Shown: piece by piece, positions 7,332 through 13,800 of the stretch
Numbering within the stretch: position 1 is the first letter of the stretch
How the letters are laid out: each line of letters opens with the position of its first letter
Assembly: GCA_958445555.1 (NCBI GenBank)
Contig: CAUCSW010000001.1
Span: 1-15,402 of the forward strand
DNA length: 15,402 bases
Direction of reading: 5' to 3'
Origin: an uncultured Clostridia bacterium
Lineage (GTDB): Bacteria > Bacillota > Clostridia > Oscillospirales > Acutalibacteraceae
Notes under the pieces: model-generated
Told to the model about the DNA's origin: nothing
Database searches by the model: none
The model's input: the letters and a program-made list of their open reading frames with translations, nothing else
Translations under genes and position numbers: made by a program

Positions 7332-8075
7332 ATGAAAAAACTTGAAATAAAGGATCTGTTGAGGGTACTCCGATCAAAATTCTGGATAGTTATCGCGGCA
7401 GTAGTCATTTGTGCGGCGCTGAGCTTTTCATACTGTGCCTTTTTGGCGACCCCGTTGTATTCCTCAAGCGCGATAATCGCCGTCACGACGGGCGGGATCT
7501 CAAATGACAATACCGAAACAAAGAATCAAACGATGACCACCGCAGCGGTCTCGACATCACTCAATATGCTGCCTACCTATATAGGCGCCCTGCGCAACGG
7601 CGGCCTTCTTTACGAAATGACTGCCGAACGTCTTTCACAAAGAGCGGGAGAGTTCGCGACCTCGAAGACCTACAGTGCCGCAGAACTAAAACAGATGGTG
7701 ACCTGGACATATGTCGACGATGAGCTTAATGTTACGCTTACCGTCAAATCGAAGGATCCTAAGGACGCATACATAATAGCCAAAGAGATTGCCGATACGG
7801 CAGACAGCTATCTGAAGGTGCCTTACCGCTTCTCTGCCGCCACCGTTATAAATTCACCCAACAGCGCCAAGCTTTCCTACCCCAATCAGCCTCTGTTTAT
7901 CGTGGTTGCCGCGTTGCTCGGACTTGTCGTTTCGGTTGCGATCATTTATATCTATGCTATAACCGATAACACGGTCAAGAATGAGGACGACCTTATCGAA
8001 AACGGATTTACGGTTCTCGGCTCGGTGCCCGATCTGAATGAAACCTCAAAAGGAGGCGCGTACTGCCGTGTATAA
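7332..8075 (+). CDS. Wzz/YveK-like polysaccharide chain-length determinant and kinase activator
   Basis: A 247-residue membrane protein with the Wzz topology: a short cytoplasmic N-terminus, a first membrane helix at about 15-38 (FWIVIAAVVICAALSFSYCAF), an extracytoplasmic domain of about 155 residues, a proline-bearing segment (SPNSAKLSYPNQP) just before the second helix at about 193-215, and a cytoplasmic tail of about 30 residues (DLIENGFTVLGSVPDL). In Gram-positives this protein pairs with a separate BY-kinase; its cytoplasmic tail activates the kinase, and together they govern polysaccharide chain length and export. The start at ATG 7332 has GGAG at 7322-7325, six bases upstream; the in-frame ATG 7296 has no such site. 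The next gene's ribosome binding site lies inside its 3' end and the two reading frames overlap by eight bases, pointing to coupled translation. Confidence 0.9.
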   Translation: MKKLEIKDLLRVLRSKFWIVIAAVVICAALSFSYCAFLATPLYSSSAIIAVTTGGISNDNTETKNQTMTTAAVSTSLNMLPTYIGALRNGGLLYEMTAERLSQRAGEFATSKTYSAAELKQMVTWTYVDDELNVTLTVKSKDPKDAYIIAKEIADTADSYLKVPYRFSAATVINSPNSAKLSYPNQPLFIVVAALLGLVVSVAIIYIYAITDNTVKNEDDLIENGFTVLGSVPDLNETSKGGAYCRV

Positions 8076-8805
8076 CAAGGAAGAAATAAAGCAGCCCGAA
8101 TCGATTGCGGCGGCAGAGAGAAAAAAGCTGTCGTTCAATGCAACCGAAGCATATAAGACGATTCAAATGAATGTGGTTTTCATGCTTTCCCAGAGTGAGC
8201 ATAAAAGCTTCGTGGTATCAAGCATCGCGGCAGGTGAGGGGAAGAGTACCACCACCGTCAACCTTGCAAGAACATTTGCACAAATGGGAAACCGCGTATT
8301 GCTTGTCGACGCTGACATGAGGAAGCCTTCGGTTCACAGAAAAATGAAGCTTTCCAACGCTAAAGGACTTTCTTCGGTGCTTGTCGGCTTCTGCTCTGCC
8401 GATGAAGCAATACAGAAAATAGAAAATAATCTCGATGTTATAACATCGGGCCCCATCCCGCCGAACCAGACCGAGCTGCTTTGCTCTACCGCCATGAAGG
8501 TGCTTGCAAGAGGTCTTGAAGAACGATATGATTATGTAATCTACGACACACCTCCGTTAGGCATCGTTTCGGATGCGCTTGTGTTGTCTCCTCTTACCGC
8601 GGGCTCTATCGTTGTTGTAAGGTCCGGAATGGCAAACCTTGACGGCATAAAGAAGTCAAAGAGCATCATCGAATCCTCGGGATCAAAGGTGCTGGGATAT
8701 GTACTTAACGATGTCAAACAGAAAAATAGCAAATATAAGTACTATAATAAGAAAAAATACGACTATTATTACTATTACGGTAACTACGCAGATAAACAGT
8801 CCTGA
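8068..8805 (+). CDS. Bacterial tyrosine kinase (BY-kinase, CapB/YveL type)
   Basis: A 245-residue cytoplasmic kinase of the CpsD/CapB family. It carries the P-loop AAGEGKST with K59, the BY-kinase Walker A' motif VLLVDADMRKP with D81 and D83, and Walker B YVIYDTPP. The C-terminal tail contains ten tyrosines in about 20 residues (YKYYNKKKYDYYYYYGNY), the autophosphorylation cluster typical of this family. It should form a ring on the cytoplasmic tail of the Wzz-like protein and cycle between phosphorylated and unphosphorylated states. I chose the GTG at 8068 because a strong AGGAGG sits at 8051-8056, eleven bases upstream; the in-frame ATG at 8038 would add ten residues but has no ribosome binding site and lies inside the previous gene. 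The neighbouring PHP phosphatase is the expected antagonist. Confidence 0.93.
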   Translation: MYNKEEIKQPESIAAAERKKLSFNATEAYKTIQMNVVFMLSQSEHKSFVVSSIAAGEGKSTTTVNLARTFAQMGNRVLLVDADMRKPSVHRKMKLSNAKGLSSVLVGFCSADEAIQKIENNLDVITSGPIPPNQTELLCSTAMKVLARGLEERYDYVIYDTPPLGIVSDALVLSPLTAGSIVVVRSGMANLDGIKKSKSIIESSGSKVLGYVLNDVKQKNSKYKYYNKKKYDYYYYYGNYADKQS

Positions 8806-8901
8806 GCGAAAACTATCTTGACAGGAAGCGGTCCCGAACCGCCGCCCGTTACGGACAAGCGGCGGGGAACAGCCGATATATGTGTGAAGGAAGGTGTCGC
8901 A

Positions 8902-9624
8902 ATGCTGCTTGATATTCATACCCATATTCTTCCCGGTGTGGATGACGGGGCGAGCAATATCCGGGAGTCGCGAAGACTTCTCGGAATGCTTAAAAGTCAA
9001 AAGGTCGACGCTGCACTGTGCACACCGCATATGTATGTTCCGCTTGACGATGCAAAGCAGCATGTTGAGGATATAAAGGCGGCATTTGAAACGGTCGCAA
9101 ACGACAGGGAAGCGCAGGCGGCGGGAATAGAATTGTTTTTAGGATATGAGGTCGCCTATTTTCCCGGAATGTCGCACTGCGATATGATAAGGGACCTCAC
9201 ATTGGGCGGTACGGATAAGCTGCTCCTTGAAATGCGCCTTGCCCCGGTTACGGACAGGATCGTGGACGATATACTTGAAACGGCTTACCGTTATCACATC
9301 GTGCCGGTCTTTGCGCATCTTGAAAGGTATATAAAGATGAGGGGCTTTGACAAGCTGCTTGAGATCATTGAGAGCGGCGACGCACTTGCCCAGGTGACCG
9401 CCGCGGTATTTCCCGGAAATGCCGCAAATAAACCGATGGCATCCCTTATAGAAGGCGGATATGTTTCCTTTATCGGAAGCGATTGTCATTCGGTCGACAG
9501 AAGACCGCCGATGATCGACGAATTCTTCCGATATGCCGAAAAAAAGTTCAGTGTGGGGTTCACAAACTACATTGAAGAAAATAATTCGGCTCTGTATGAC
9601 GAGCTGAAGGCGGGCCGCAGGTGA
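8902..9624 (+). CDS. PHP-family protein-tyrosine phosphatase (CpsB/CapC/YwqE type)
   Basis: A 240-residue metal-dependent phosphatase of the polymerase-and-histidinol-phosphatase fold. It shows the full set of metal-binding motifs: H6 and H8 in DIHTHILPGVDDG, H43 in CTPHMY, the glutamate of LLLEM, H139 in FAHLERY, and D194 and H196 in GSDCHS. CpsB/YwqE relatives remove phosphate from the tyrosine tail of BY-kinases and so set the balance of capsule or exopolysaccharide output. ATG 8902 is preceded by GGAAGG at 8889-8894, seven bases away; the open frame further upstream begins without a site. There is a gap of 96 bases after the kinase with no terminator, so the genes are probably co-transcribed. 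Length agrees with the family. Histidinol phosphatase is less likely given the operon. Confidence 0.93.
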   Translation: MLLDIHTHILPGVDDGASNIRESRRLLGMLKSQKVDAALCTPHMYVPLDDAKQHVEDIKAAFETVANDREAQAAGIELFLGYEVAYFPGMSHCDMIRDLTLGGTDKLLLEMRLAPVTDRIVDDILETAYRYHIVPVFAHLERYIKMRGFDKLLEIIESGDALAQVTAAVFPGNAANKPMASLIEGGYVSFIGSDCHSVDRRPPMIDEFFRYAEKKFSVGFTNYIEENNSALYDELKAGRR

Positions 9625-9754
9625 TCTGCGGCTTGAACTTTGTCCCGCAGACTTCAAAAATACCGCGGATATCGTTTTTGCAGTCGGAGGGCTTTACGAT
9701 TATGTGGTCCCGCGGCTCAGAGAGCTTACGGCGGCAGGGAGTGAAACGGATACA
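9623..9754 (+). other. Short open frame between phosphatase and deacetylase, possible gene remnant
   Basis: In frame with the downstream deacetylase, the gap reads as plausible protein (for example DIVFAVGGLYDYVVPRLREL) from just after the phosphatase stop up to ATG 9755. No start codon with a ribosome binding site was found ahead of it. It may be a remnant of a lost gene or frame, or chance. A GTG at 9704 could extend the deacetylase by 17 residues, but this would bury the clear signal peptide. Confidence 0.25.
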
Positions 9755-11191
9755 ATGAAAAGAATAGTTTCGATAATATCGGCGCTGACCCTGCTCCTGC
9801 TCGGCGAGGCGGGAGCGGGCAAAGGTGCCCTGAAGGTGTCTGCCGAGCCGGTGGCAATAGGGATGAAGGTCACTGCCGACTCTTCGGATATAACGGCAAA
9901 GCTTGCCGATAACAACGCCTCGACCTTAACGACGGTAAAAAGCGGTGCCGCCGTAAATGCCTCGTTCGACGAAGGCGCATCCGTGCTTTATATCGTTTTT
10001 AATGACGCTCCGGGAGAATGGACCCTGACGAGCGGAGACAAAAGCGTCAAGGCGGGAACAAACGGCTTTTTGCATGAGTATATAGACCTTGAAAAAGCCT
10101 TCGGAGAAAAGGTCTCTTCGCTGAGTATGTCGTTCGGCAGCCAAACCGTGCTCTGCGACATCTCGGCTTTTTCCTCTGCCGATACACCGATCTATGTTCA
10201 AAAATGGTATCCGCCGTGCGAAAAGGCGGATATTCTGCTTGTTTCAAGTCATGCCGATGACGAGCAGCTTTTCTTTGCCGGCATTCTTCCTTACTATGCA
10301 AAGGTAAAGGGATATGCCGTCCAGGTGGCATATGCGACCGATCACGATACCGAAAAGATCCGTCATCATGAAAGACTGAACGGACTGTGGGCAGTGGGAA
10401 TAAGAAACTATCCCGTCAGCAGTAAATATCCCGACCTGTACTCCGAGTCGGTCGAGGGGGCTGTTGCCAACCTTGCGCCTTACGGTATCACGGAACAAAA
10501 AATAACAGACTGGGAGACCGACCTGTTCAAGCGTTTTTCGCCGCAGGCGGTGGTGTCTCATGACCCTAACGGAGAATACGGCCACGGAATGCACCGACTG
10601 GTCAACAAGACTTTAAGAGCGGCGGTCGAGGCGGCAAAGGACAGCGAATACTGCCCCAAGAAGGTGTATTTTCACCTGTATGACACCGATCCGATAGTAC
10701 TTGATTTTCTTGACACCCCTTTTGATGAGCTCGGGGGAAAGACTCCCTTTGAGATGACTCAGGAGGGATTCCGATATCACAATTCCCAGCATTGGACATG
10801 GTTTAAGGGCTGGATCTACGGTAAAGAGACTCCGATAACCAAAGCGTCACAGATAAAAACATATAACCCCGCAAATTACGGTCTTTATTATTCCTCGGTC
10901 GGAAAGGATGCCGACGCGAACGATATATTCGAAAACCTTGTAAGCTATGCCGAAACGGAAGCTGCCGAAAAGAAAAGGCAGGAGGAAGAAGCACGGCGTC
11001 TTGAGGAGCAGAAGCGTATCGATGAGGAACAGCAGGCTGCTGCGCAAAAGACCGCAAAGAACAAAAGGACCGCGATCATAGCCGCATCGATAGGTGTTGC
11101 TGCGGCAATCGCTTATCTGATAATACGCGCCGCGGCGAAGAACGGAAGGCGTCGCAGAAGAAACAGAGGCGGCAGAAGACCCCGCCGTTAA
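9755..11191 (+). CDS. Exported, membrane-anchored PIG-L/LmbE-type N-acetyl-sugar deacetylase
   Basis: A 478-residue protein. Residues 1-30 look like a signal peptide (MKRIVSIISALTLLLLGEA..., possible cleavage after VSA). An N-terminal beta-rich domain of about 125 residues follows. From about 160 comes a PIG-L domain with its zinc/catalytic signature as SSHADDEQ (H166, D168, D169, E170; the family consensus is HPDDE, so proline is replaced by alanine) and the second motif HDPNGEYGHGMH (H269, D270, H277, H280). After it come a charged glutamate/arginine/glutamine-rich, probably coiled-coil stretch, one membrane helix at about 438-461 and an arginine-packed tail (NGRRRRRNRGGRRPRR). The layout suggests a catalytic domain outside and a basic tail inside. 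PIG-L enzymes deacetylate N-acetylglucosamine-containing substrates; a surface glycan is inferred here. The start was chosen because the signal peptide begins at this ATG; the ribosome binding site is poor (GGGAG at 9737-9741). Confidence 0.85.
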   Translation: MKRIVSIISALTLLLLGEAGAGKGALKVSAEPVAIGMKVTADSSDITAKLADNNASTLTTVKSGAAVNASFDEGASVLYIVFNDAPGEWTLTSGDKSVKAGTNGFLHEYIDLEKAFGEKVSSLSMSFGSQTVLCDISAFSSADTPIYVQKWYPPCEKADILLVSSHADDEQLFFAGILPYYAKVKGYAVQVAYATDHDTEKIRHHERLNGLWAVGIRNYPVSSKYPDLYSESVEGAVANLAPYGITEQKITDWETDLFKRFSPQAVVSHDPNGEYGHGMHRLVNKTLRAAVEAAKDSEYCPKKVYFHLYDTDPIVLDFLDTPFDELGGKTPFEMTQEGFRYHNSQHWTWFKGWIYGKETPITKASQIKTYNPANYGLYYSSVGKDADANDIFENLVSYAETEAAEKKRQEEEARRLEEQKRIDEEQQAAAQKTAKNKRTAIIAASIGVAAAIAYLIIRAAAKNGRRRRRNRGGRRPRR

Positions 11192-11214
11192 AAAGCTGCG
11201 GGTCATTGATAAGA

Positions 11215-11312
11215 GGGAGCCGATCGAGGGAAGCCGATTGTTGGGAGCCGATCGAGGGAAGCCGATTGTTGGGAGCCGATCGAGGAGAGCCGATCGAGGG
11301 GAGCCGCGCGAC
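11215..11312. repeat. Seven-unit 14-bp tandem repeat
   Basis: The array splits exactly into seven 14-base units. Units 1, 3 and 5 are GGGAGCCGATCGAG, units 2 and 4 are GGAAGCCGATTGTT, unit 6 is GAGAGCCGATCGAG and unit 7 is GGGAGCCGCGCGAC. The alternation makes a 28-bp higher-order repeat over the first four units. Every unit keeps the core AGCCG and most keep the palindrome CGATCG. There are no spacers, so it is not a CRISPR. Confidence 0.9.
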
Positions 11313-11325
11313 CCCGCAGGGGTCG

Positions 11326-11421
11326 AAAACGGGGCGCCCCTTTTTTTCTTAAGTCGGTGATCGGATCTTAATAATAACTATCTTCGGTCGTCCGATAAGC
11401 CTTGAGGGCGCCCCGTTTTTT
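11326..11421 (+). terminator. Large inverted-repeat hairpin with T run, possible terminator after the deacetylase gene
   Basis: AAAACGGGGCGCCC at 11326-11339 is the perfect reverse complement of GGGCGCCCCGTTTT at 11406-11419, with 66 bases between. The interior also pairs partly (CTTA..TCGG with CCGATAAG). T runs follow both arms (11341-11347 and 11416-11421). Each arm contains a GGGCGCCC palindrome, so smaller terminator-like folds are possible as well. The arms carry A tracts on one side and T tracts on the other, so it could act in both directions. Confidence 0.55.
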
Positions 11422-11590
11422 ACGCGCGCTTCGCGCGCGTCGCGGCTCCCCTTCGGCCCCGCAGATCTTTTGGGGACGCTCTGTCTGCACTCTGCCTGCG
11501 GCGGATCGCAGCCCCCGGCTGACTGCGTCGATCGCGAGCCCCGAATGCCGCTTGTCGGTCGGTTCAAATAAAATATACGGAGTTACTGTT

Positions 11591-13051
11591 ATGGTACCGA
11601 ATAAATATATAGGCGATAAAAGCTTTTATAAAAAGGTAATAGCGATCGCGCTGCCGATAATGCTGCAGAACGCCATTACCAATTTTGTCAATCTTCTGGA
11701 TAATATAATGATAGGATCGGTCGGCGCGGAGCAGTTGTCCGCAGTCGCGGTCTCAAATCAGCTGATATTTGTTTTTAACCTCTGCGTTTTCGGCATAGTG
11801 TCGGGCGCGGGAATATTCACCGCCCAGTTTTACGGCAGGGGCGATGACGACGGCGTGCGCAATACAATGCGGCTCAAATTGATGCTTTCGGCTGCAATAA
11901 CCGTGATAGTCGCAATTTGCCTCGCTTTTTTTGACCGCCCGCTGGTCTCTCTTTGGATGAACGACGATAATAACCCCGAACGGGTCGCACTGACATTGTC
12001 GGAGAGCCATAAGTACCTTATGATAATCATTGTGGGACTTTTCCCCACATTCGTCACCCACTGCTATTCGGATACTCTCCGCTCATCGGGTGAAACGGTC
12101 GTACCTATGAAGGCGGGCGCTGCGGCACTGGTCGTCAATTTTGCACTTAATTATGTGCTGATATTCGGCATTTTCGGAATGAAGGGGCTCGGCGTTGTCG
12201 GTGCGGCAATAGCAACGGTGGCCGCGAAATTCGTCGAATGCGCTTATATTGTCACATGGACACACCGCCGCAAGGCGCAGCATAAGTTTGCGGACGGACT
12301 GTATAAGACCTTCCGCGTGCCGTCCGACCTTGCCGCGAGTGTGGCAAAAACAGGATTCCCGCTTATGTTAAACGAGACCCTTTGGGGTCTCGGCATAACG
12401 GTCCTCAATCAGGCATACTCGCTCAGGGGGCTTGAGGCGGTCGACGCCGTCAGCATATCGTCGACCATGATAAATATGTTTAATGTCGCGGTCATGGCGC
12501 TCGGCAGCGCAGTAGGAATTATTGTCGGCAGGGATCTCGGTGCGGGAGATCTGAAACGCGCAAGGGAAGACGATACGAGAATGCTTGCTTTTACCGTTGC
12601 GGTGTCGACGGTAATGGGAGCAATAGTGTTTGCGGCAGCTCCGCTGTTGACGCTGCAGTATAAGGTCTCCCCCGATACGGCGGCGACTGCCGTTTCTCTC
12701 ATAAGGATCTCCGCGGTTCTGATGCCCGTAAACGGATTTTTGCATTCTTCGTATTTTACCCTGCGCTCGGGCGGAAAGACGGTCGTCACATTTTTGTTTG
12801 ACTCGGCGTTTGTCTGGTGCATAGTCGTCCCGACGGGATTCATTATCGGAAGATATACAAGCCTTCCGGTGGTACCCTTTGTGCTTGCCTGTCAGAGCGC
12901 CGATATAATAAAGGCAGTCGTGGGCTTCATACTTGTCAAAAAGGGAATATGGCTCAACGATATGGTGGGCGACAGCCGCGACTCGGACTCGGGCTTTGAA
13001 TCTGTCTCCCTGTCCCCTTCGGACAACGAACCGGGATCGGATCGGGTATAA
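11591..13051 (+). CDS. MATE-family multidrug/cation efflux transporter
   Basis: A 486-residue protein with about twelve membrane helices in two homologous halves, the layout of the multidrug and toxic compound extrusion family (NorM/DinF-like). The opening [44 protein letters not shown] is split here only by description: [32 protein letters not shown] and the later [13 protein letters not shown] match conserved MATE segments. These pumps exchange cationic drugs or metabolites for Na or H ions across the inner membrane. ATG 11591 has GGAG at 11579-11582, eight bases upstream. The longer open frame from 11402 is arginine- and proline-rich and derives from the repeat-rich spacer. The C-terminal tail (about 30 residues, acidic and serine-rich) is unusual but not diagnostic. 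It stands alone, with a new promoter starting 23 bases after its stop. Confidence 0.92.
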   Translation: MVPNKYIGDKSFYKKVIAIALPIMLQNAITNFVNLLDNIMIGSVGAEQLSAVAVSNQLIFVFNLCVFGIVSGAGIFTAQFYGRGDDDGVRNTMRLKLMLSAAITVIVAICLAFFDRPLVSLWMNDDNNPERVALTLSESHKYLMIIIVGLFPTFVTHCYSDTLRSSGETVVPMKAGAAALVVNFALNYVLIFGIFGMKGLGVVGAAIATVAAKFVECAYIVTWTHRRKAQHKFADGLYKTFRVPSDLAASVAKTGFPLMLNETLWGLGITVLNQAYSLRGLEAVDAVSISSTMINMFNVAVMALGSAVGIIVGRDLGAGDLKRAREDDTRMLAFTVAVSTVMGAIVFAAAPLLTLQYKVSPDTAATAVSLIRISAVLMPVNGFLHSSYFTLRSGGKTVVTFLFDSAFVWCIVVPTGFIIGRYTSLPVVPFVLACQSADIIKAVVGFILVKKGIWLNDMVGDSRDSDSGFESVSLSPSDNEPGSDRV

Positions 13052-13073
13052 ATCGTGGCCCGATAAAAAAACC

Positions 13074-13102
13074 TTTACATTTGTTTTACAATGTGGTATA
13101 AT
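13074..13102 (+). promoter_or_regulatory. Strong sigma-A promoter of rpsO
   Basis: TTTACA at 13074-13079 and TATAAT at 13097-13102 are 17 bases apart, and the -10 box is extended by TG at 13094-13095. Transcription would start near 13109, leaving a leader of about 90 nt. Confidence 0.88.
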
Positions 13103-13108
13103 ACAACT

Positions 13109-13199
13109 GCTACCGTGTACTGAGCAGTGGGAAAGCAGTCTACCCGCACCCGAAGCCCGGTCATCGGCGGACTATATTTATGAAAGAGGTGGAAACGCA
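13109..13199 (+). promoter_or_regulatory. rpsO leader, possible S15 autoregulatory region
   Basis: CTGCT at 13107-13111 and the AGCAG just downstream can pair, and GTGGG with a CCCGCAC farther on may form a second helix before the ribosome binding site. S15 commonly represses its own mRNA by binding such a leader, but leader structures differ between groups and I cannot confirm the specific binding motif. The ribosome binding site AGAGGTGG (13185-13192) is seven bases from the start. Confidence 0.4.
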
Positions 13200-13463
13200 A
13201 TGCTGCCTGAAAGAAAGACGGAAATTATCAAGGAGTATGCGACTCATGAGGGAGATACCGGTTCTCCGGAGGTTCAGATAGCCGTTCTTACCGAGCGTAT
13301 CAACGAACTTAACGAGCATCTTAAGAATCACCCGAAGGATCATCATACCCGCAGAGGTCTTTTGAAGATCGTCGGTCACAGAAGAAATCTTCTCGCTTAC
13401 CTTGCAAAGAAGGATATCGAGAGAGATCGTGCGATCATCAAAAAGCTTAACATCCGTAAGTAG
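13200..13463 (+). CDS. rpsO: Small ribosomal subunit protein uS15
   Basis: An 87-residue basic protein, close to the usual 88-89. It contains the family's conserved blocks: [23 protein letters not shown] as a helical segment (quoted here as DTGSPEVQ and [12 protein letters not shown]), then [21 protein letters not shown] and the terminal [12 protein letters not shown]15 binds the central domain of 16S rRNA early in 30S assembly and joins the bridge to the 50S subunit. ATG 13200 has a good AGAGGTGG seven bases upstream; the longer open frame from 12933 overlaps the MATE gene and is rejected. It has its own promoter and sits directly ahead of pnp, a gene order conserved in many bacteria. Confidence 0.97.
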   Translation: MLPERKTEIIKEYATHEGDTGSPEVQIAVLTERINELNEHLKNHPKDHHTRRGLLKIVGHRRNLLAYLAKKDIERDRAIIKKLNIRK

Positions 13464-13474
13464 TAAGTCAAATC

Positions 13475-13507
13475 GGGGCTGCCGTGCCGATATCAGCGCG
13501 GCACCCC
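13475..13507 (+). terminator. GC-rich hairpin after rpsO, weak or partial terminator
   Basis: GGGG(C)TGCCG pairs with CGGCACCCC, nine pairs with one bulge. Only a mixed TCGCTTTGCTT follows instead of a T run. It may protect the 3' end of the rpsO message or attenuate rather than fully stop transcription into pnp. Confidence 0.4.
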
Positions 13508-13559
13508 TCGCTTTGCTTATAAGGGCAAAGTCACCCGAAGATCGTTGTTTACAAAGCGC

Positions 13560-13654
13560 GCGGGGAAACGCAGCTTTTAGCAGTTGATCGGGCAGTCGGA
13601 GTCTTGTCGTTTCGTTTCCGACTGTCGGATCTATTGCTAAACCTCGTTCCCCGC
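13560..13654 (+). promoter_or_regulatory. Long imperfect stem-loop in the pnp leader
   Basis: The arm at 13560-13600 pairs imperfectly with 13617-13654 over nearly 40 bases around a 16-base loop. Matching blocks from outside in are GCGGGGAA with TTCCCCGC, TTTAGCA with TGCTAAA, GATC with GATC, and CAGTCGGA with TCCGACTG. It lies between rpsO and pnp, where E. coli carries the RNase III-cut hairpin through which PNPase represses its own synthesis. No T run follows (the next bases are AAAAAC), so it is not a terminator on this strand. A mobile palindromic element is an alternative. Function is inferred. Confidence 0.65.
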
Positions 13655-13800
13655 AAAAACAGACCGCGTCGGTCAAACGGCTGAAACGGTCGAACTGCGG
13701 CAGCCGCCGTGCGAACCCCGAAGGACGGTTCATGCCTCCCCGCTCGGATCGCATCACGGCAATCGCCGCCGAACAAGAATAAAACGGAGGAATAAAAGAG

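Larger units (their letters stand above)
11192..11590. other. Gene-free, repeat-rich and GC-rich intergenic region
   Basis: About 400 bases with no credible gene. In order it holds a 14-bp tandem repeat array, a small GACCCC/GGGGTC hairpin, a 94-nt imperfect inverted repeat ending in a T run, a perfect ACGCGCG/CGCGCGT hairpin with a five-base CTTCG loop at 11422-11440, then GC-rich sequence up to the MATE gene. Open frames exist on both strands but read as low-complexity arginine/proline/serine-rich sequence without ribosome binding sites. Confidence 0.6.
13464..13800 (+). other. rpsO-pnp intergenic region, structured leader without a gene
   Basis: This 337-base gap holds the weak rpsO hairpin, the long stem-loop, a small GACCG/CGGTC hairpin at 13661-13673, and the pnp ribosome binding site GGAGG at 13786-13790, ten bases before ATG 13801. 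No convincing promoter was found, so pnp may be transcribed from the rpsO promoter. Open frames here read as arginine/proline-rich noise. Confidence 0.5.

Noticed and set aside
8038..8067. ATG 8038 as the BY-kinase start
   Set aside because: It lies deep inside the Wzz-like gene and lacks a ribosome binding site, whereas GTG 8068 follows a strong AGGAGG.
11215..11312. CRISPR array
   Set aside because: Units are 14 bases, contiguous and without unique spacers, and no cas genes are present.
11402..11590. N-terminal extension of the MATE transporter
   Set aside because: The frame is open from 11402, but the extra 63 residues are Arg/Pro/Ser-rich and come from the palindromic spacer. A good ribosome binding site and a typical MATE N-terminus support ATG 11591.
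12933..13199. N-terminal extension of uS15
   Set aside because: It would overlap the MATE gene and include the promoter; uS15 has a standard length from ATG 13200 with a good ribosome binding site.
13161..13757. 198-residue minus-strand frame across rpsO and the pnp leader
   Set aside because: It is antisense to rpsO, starts within the structured leader and resembles no family.
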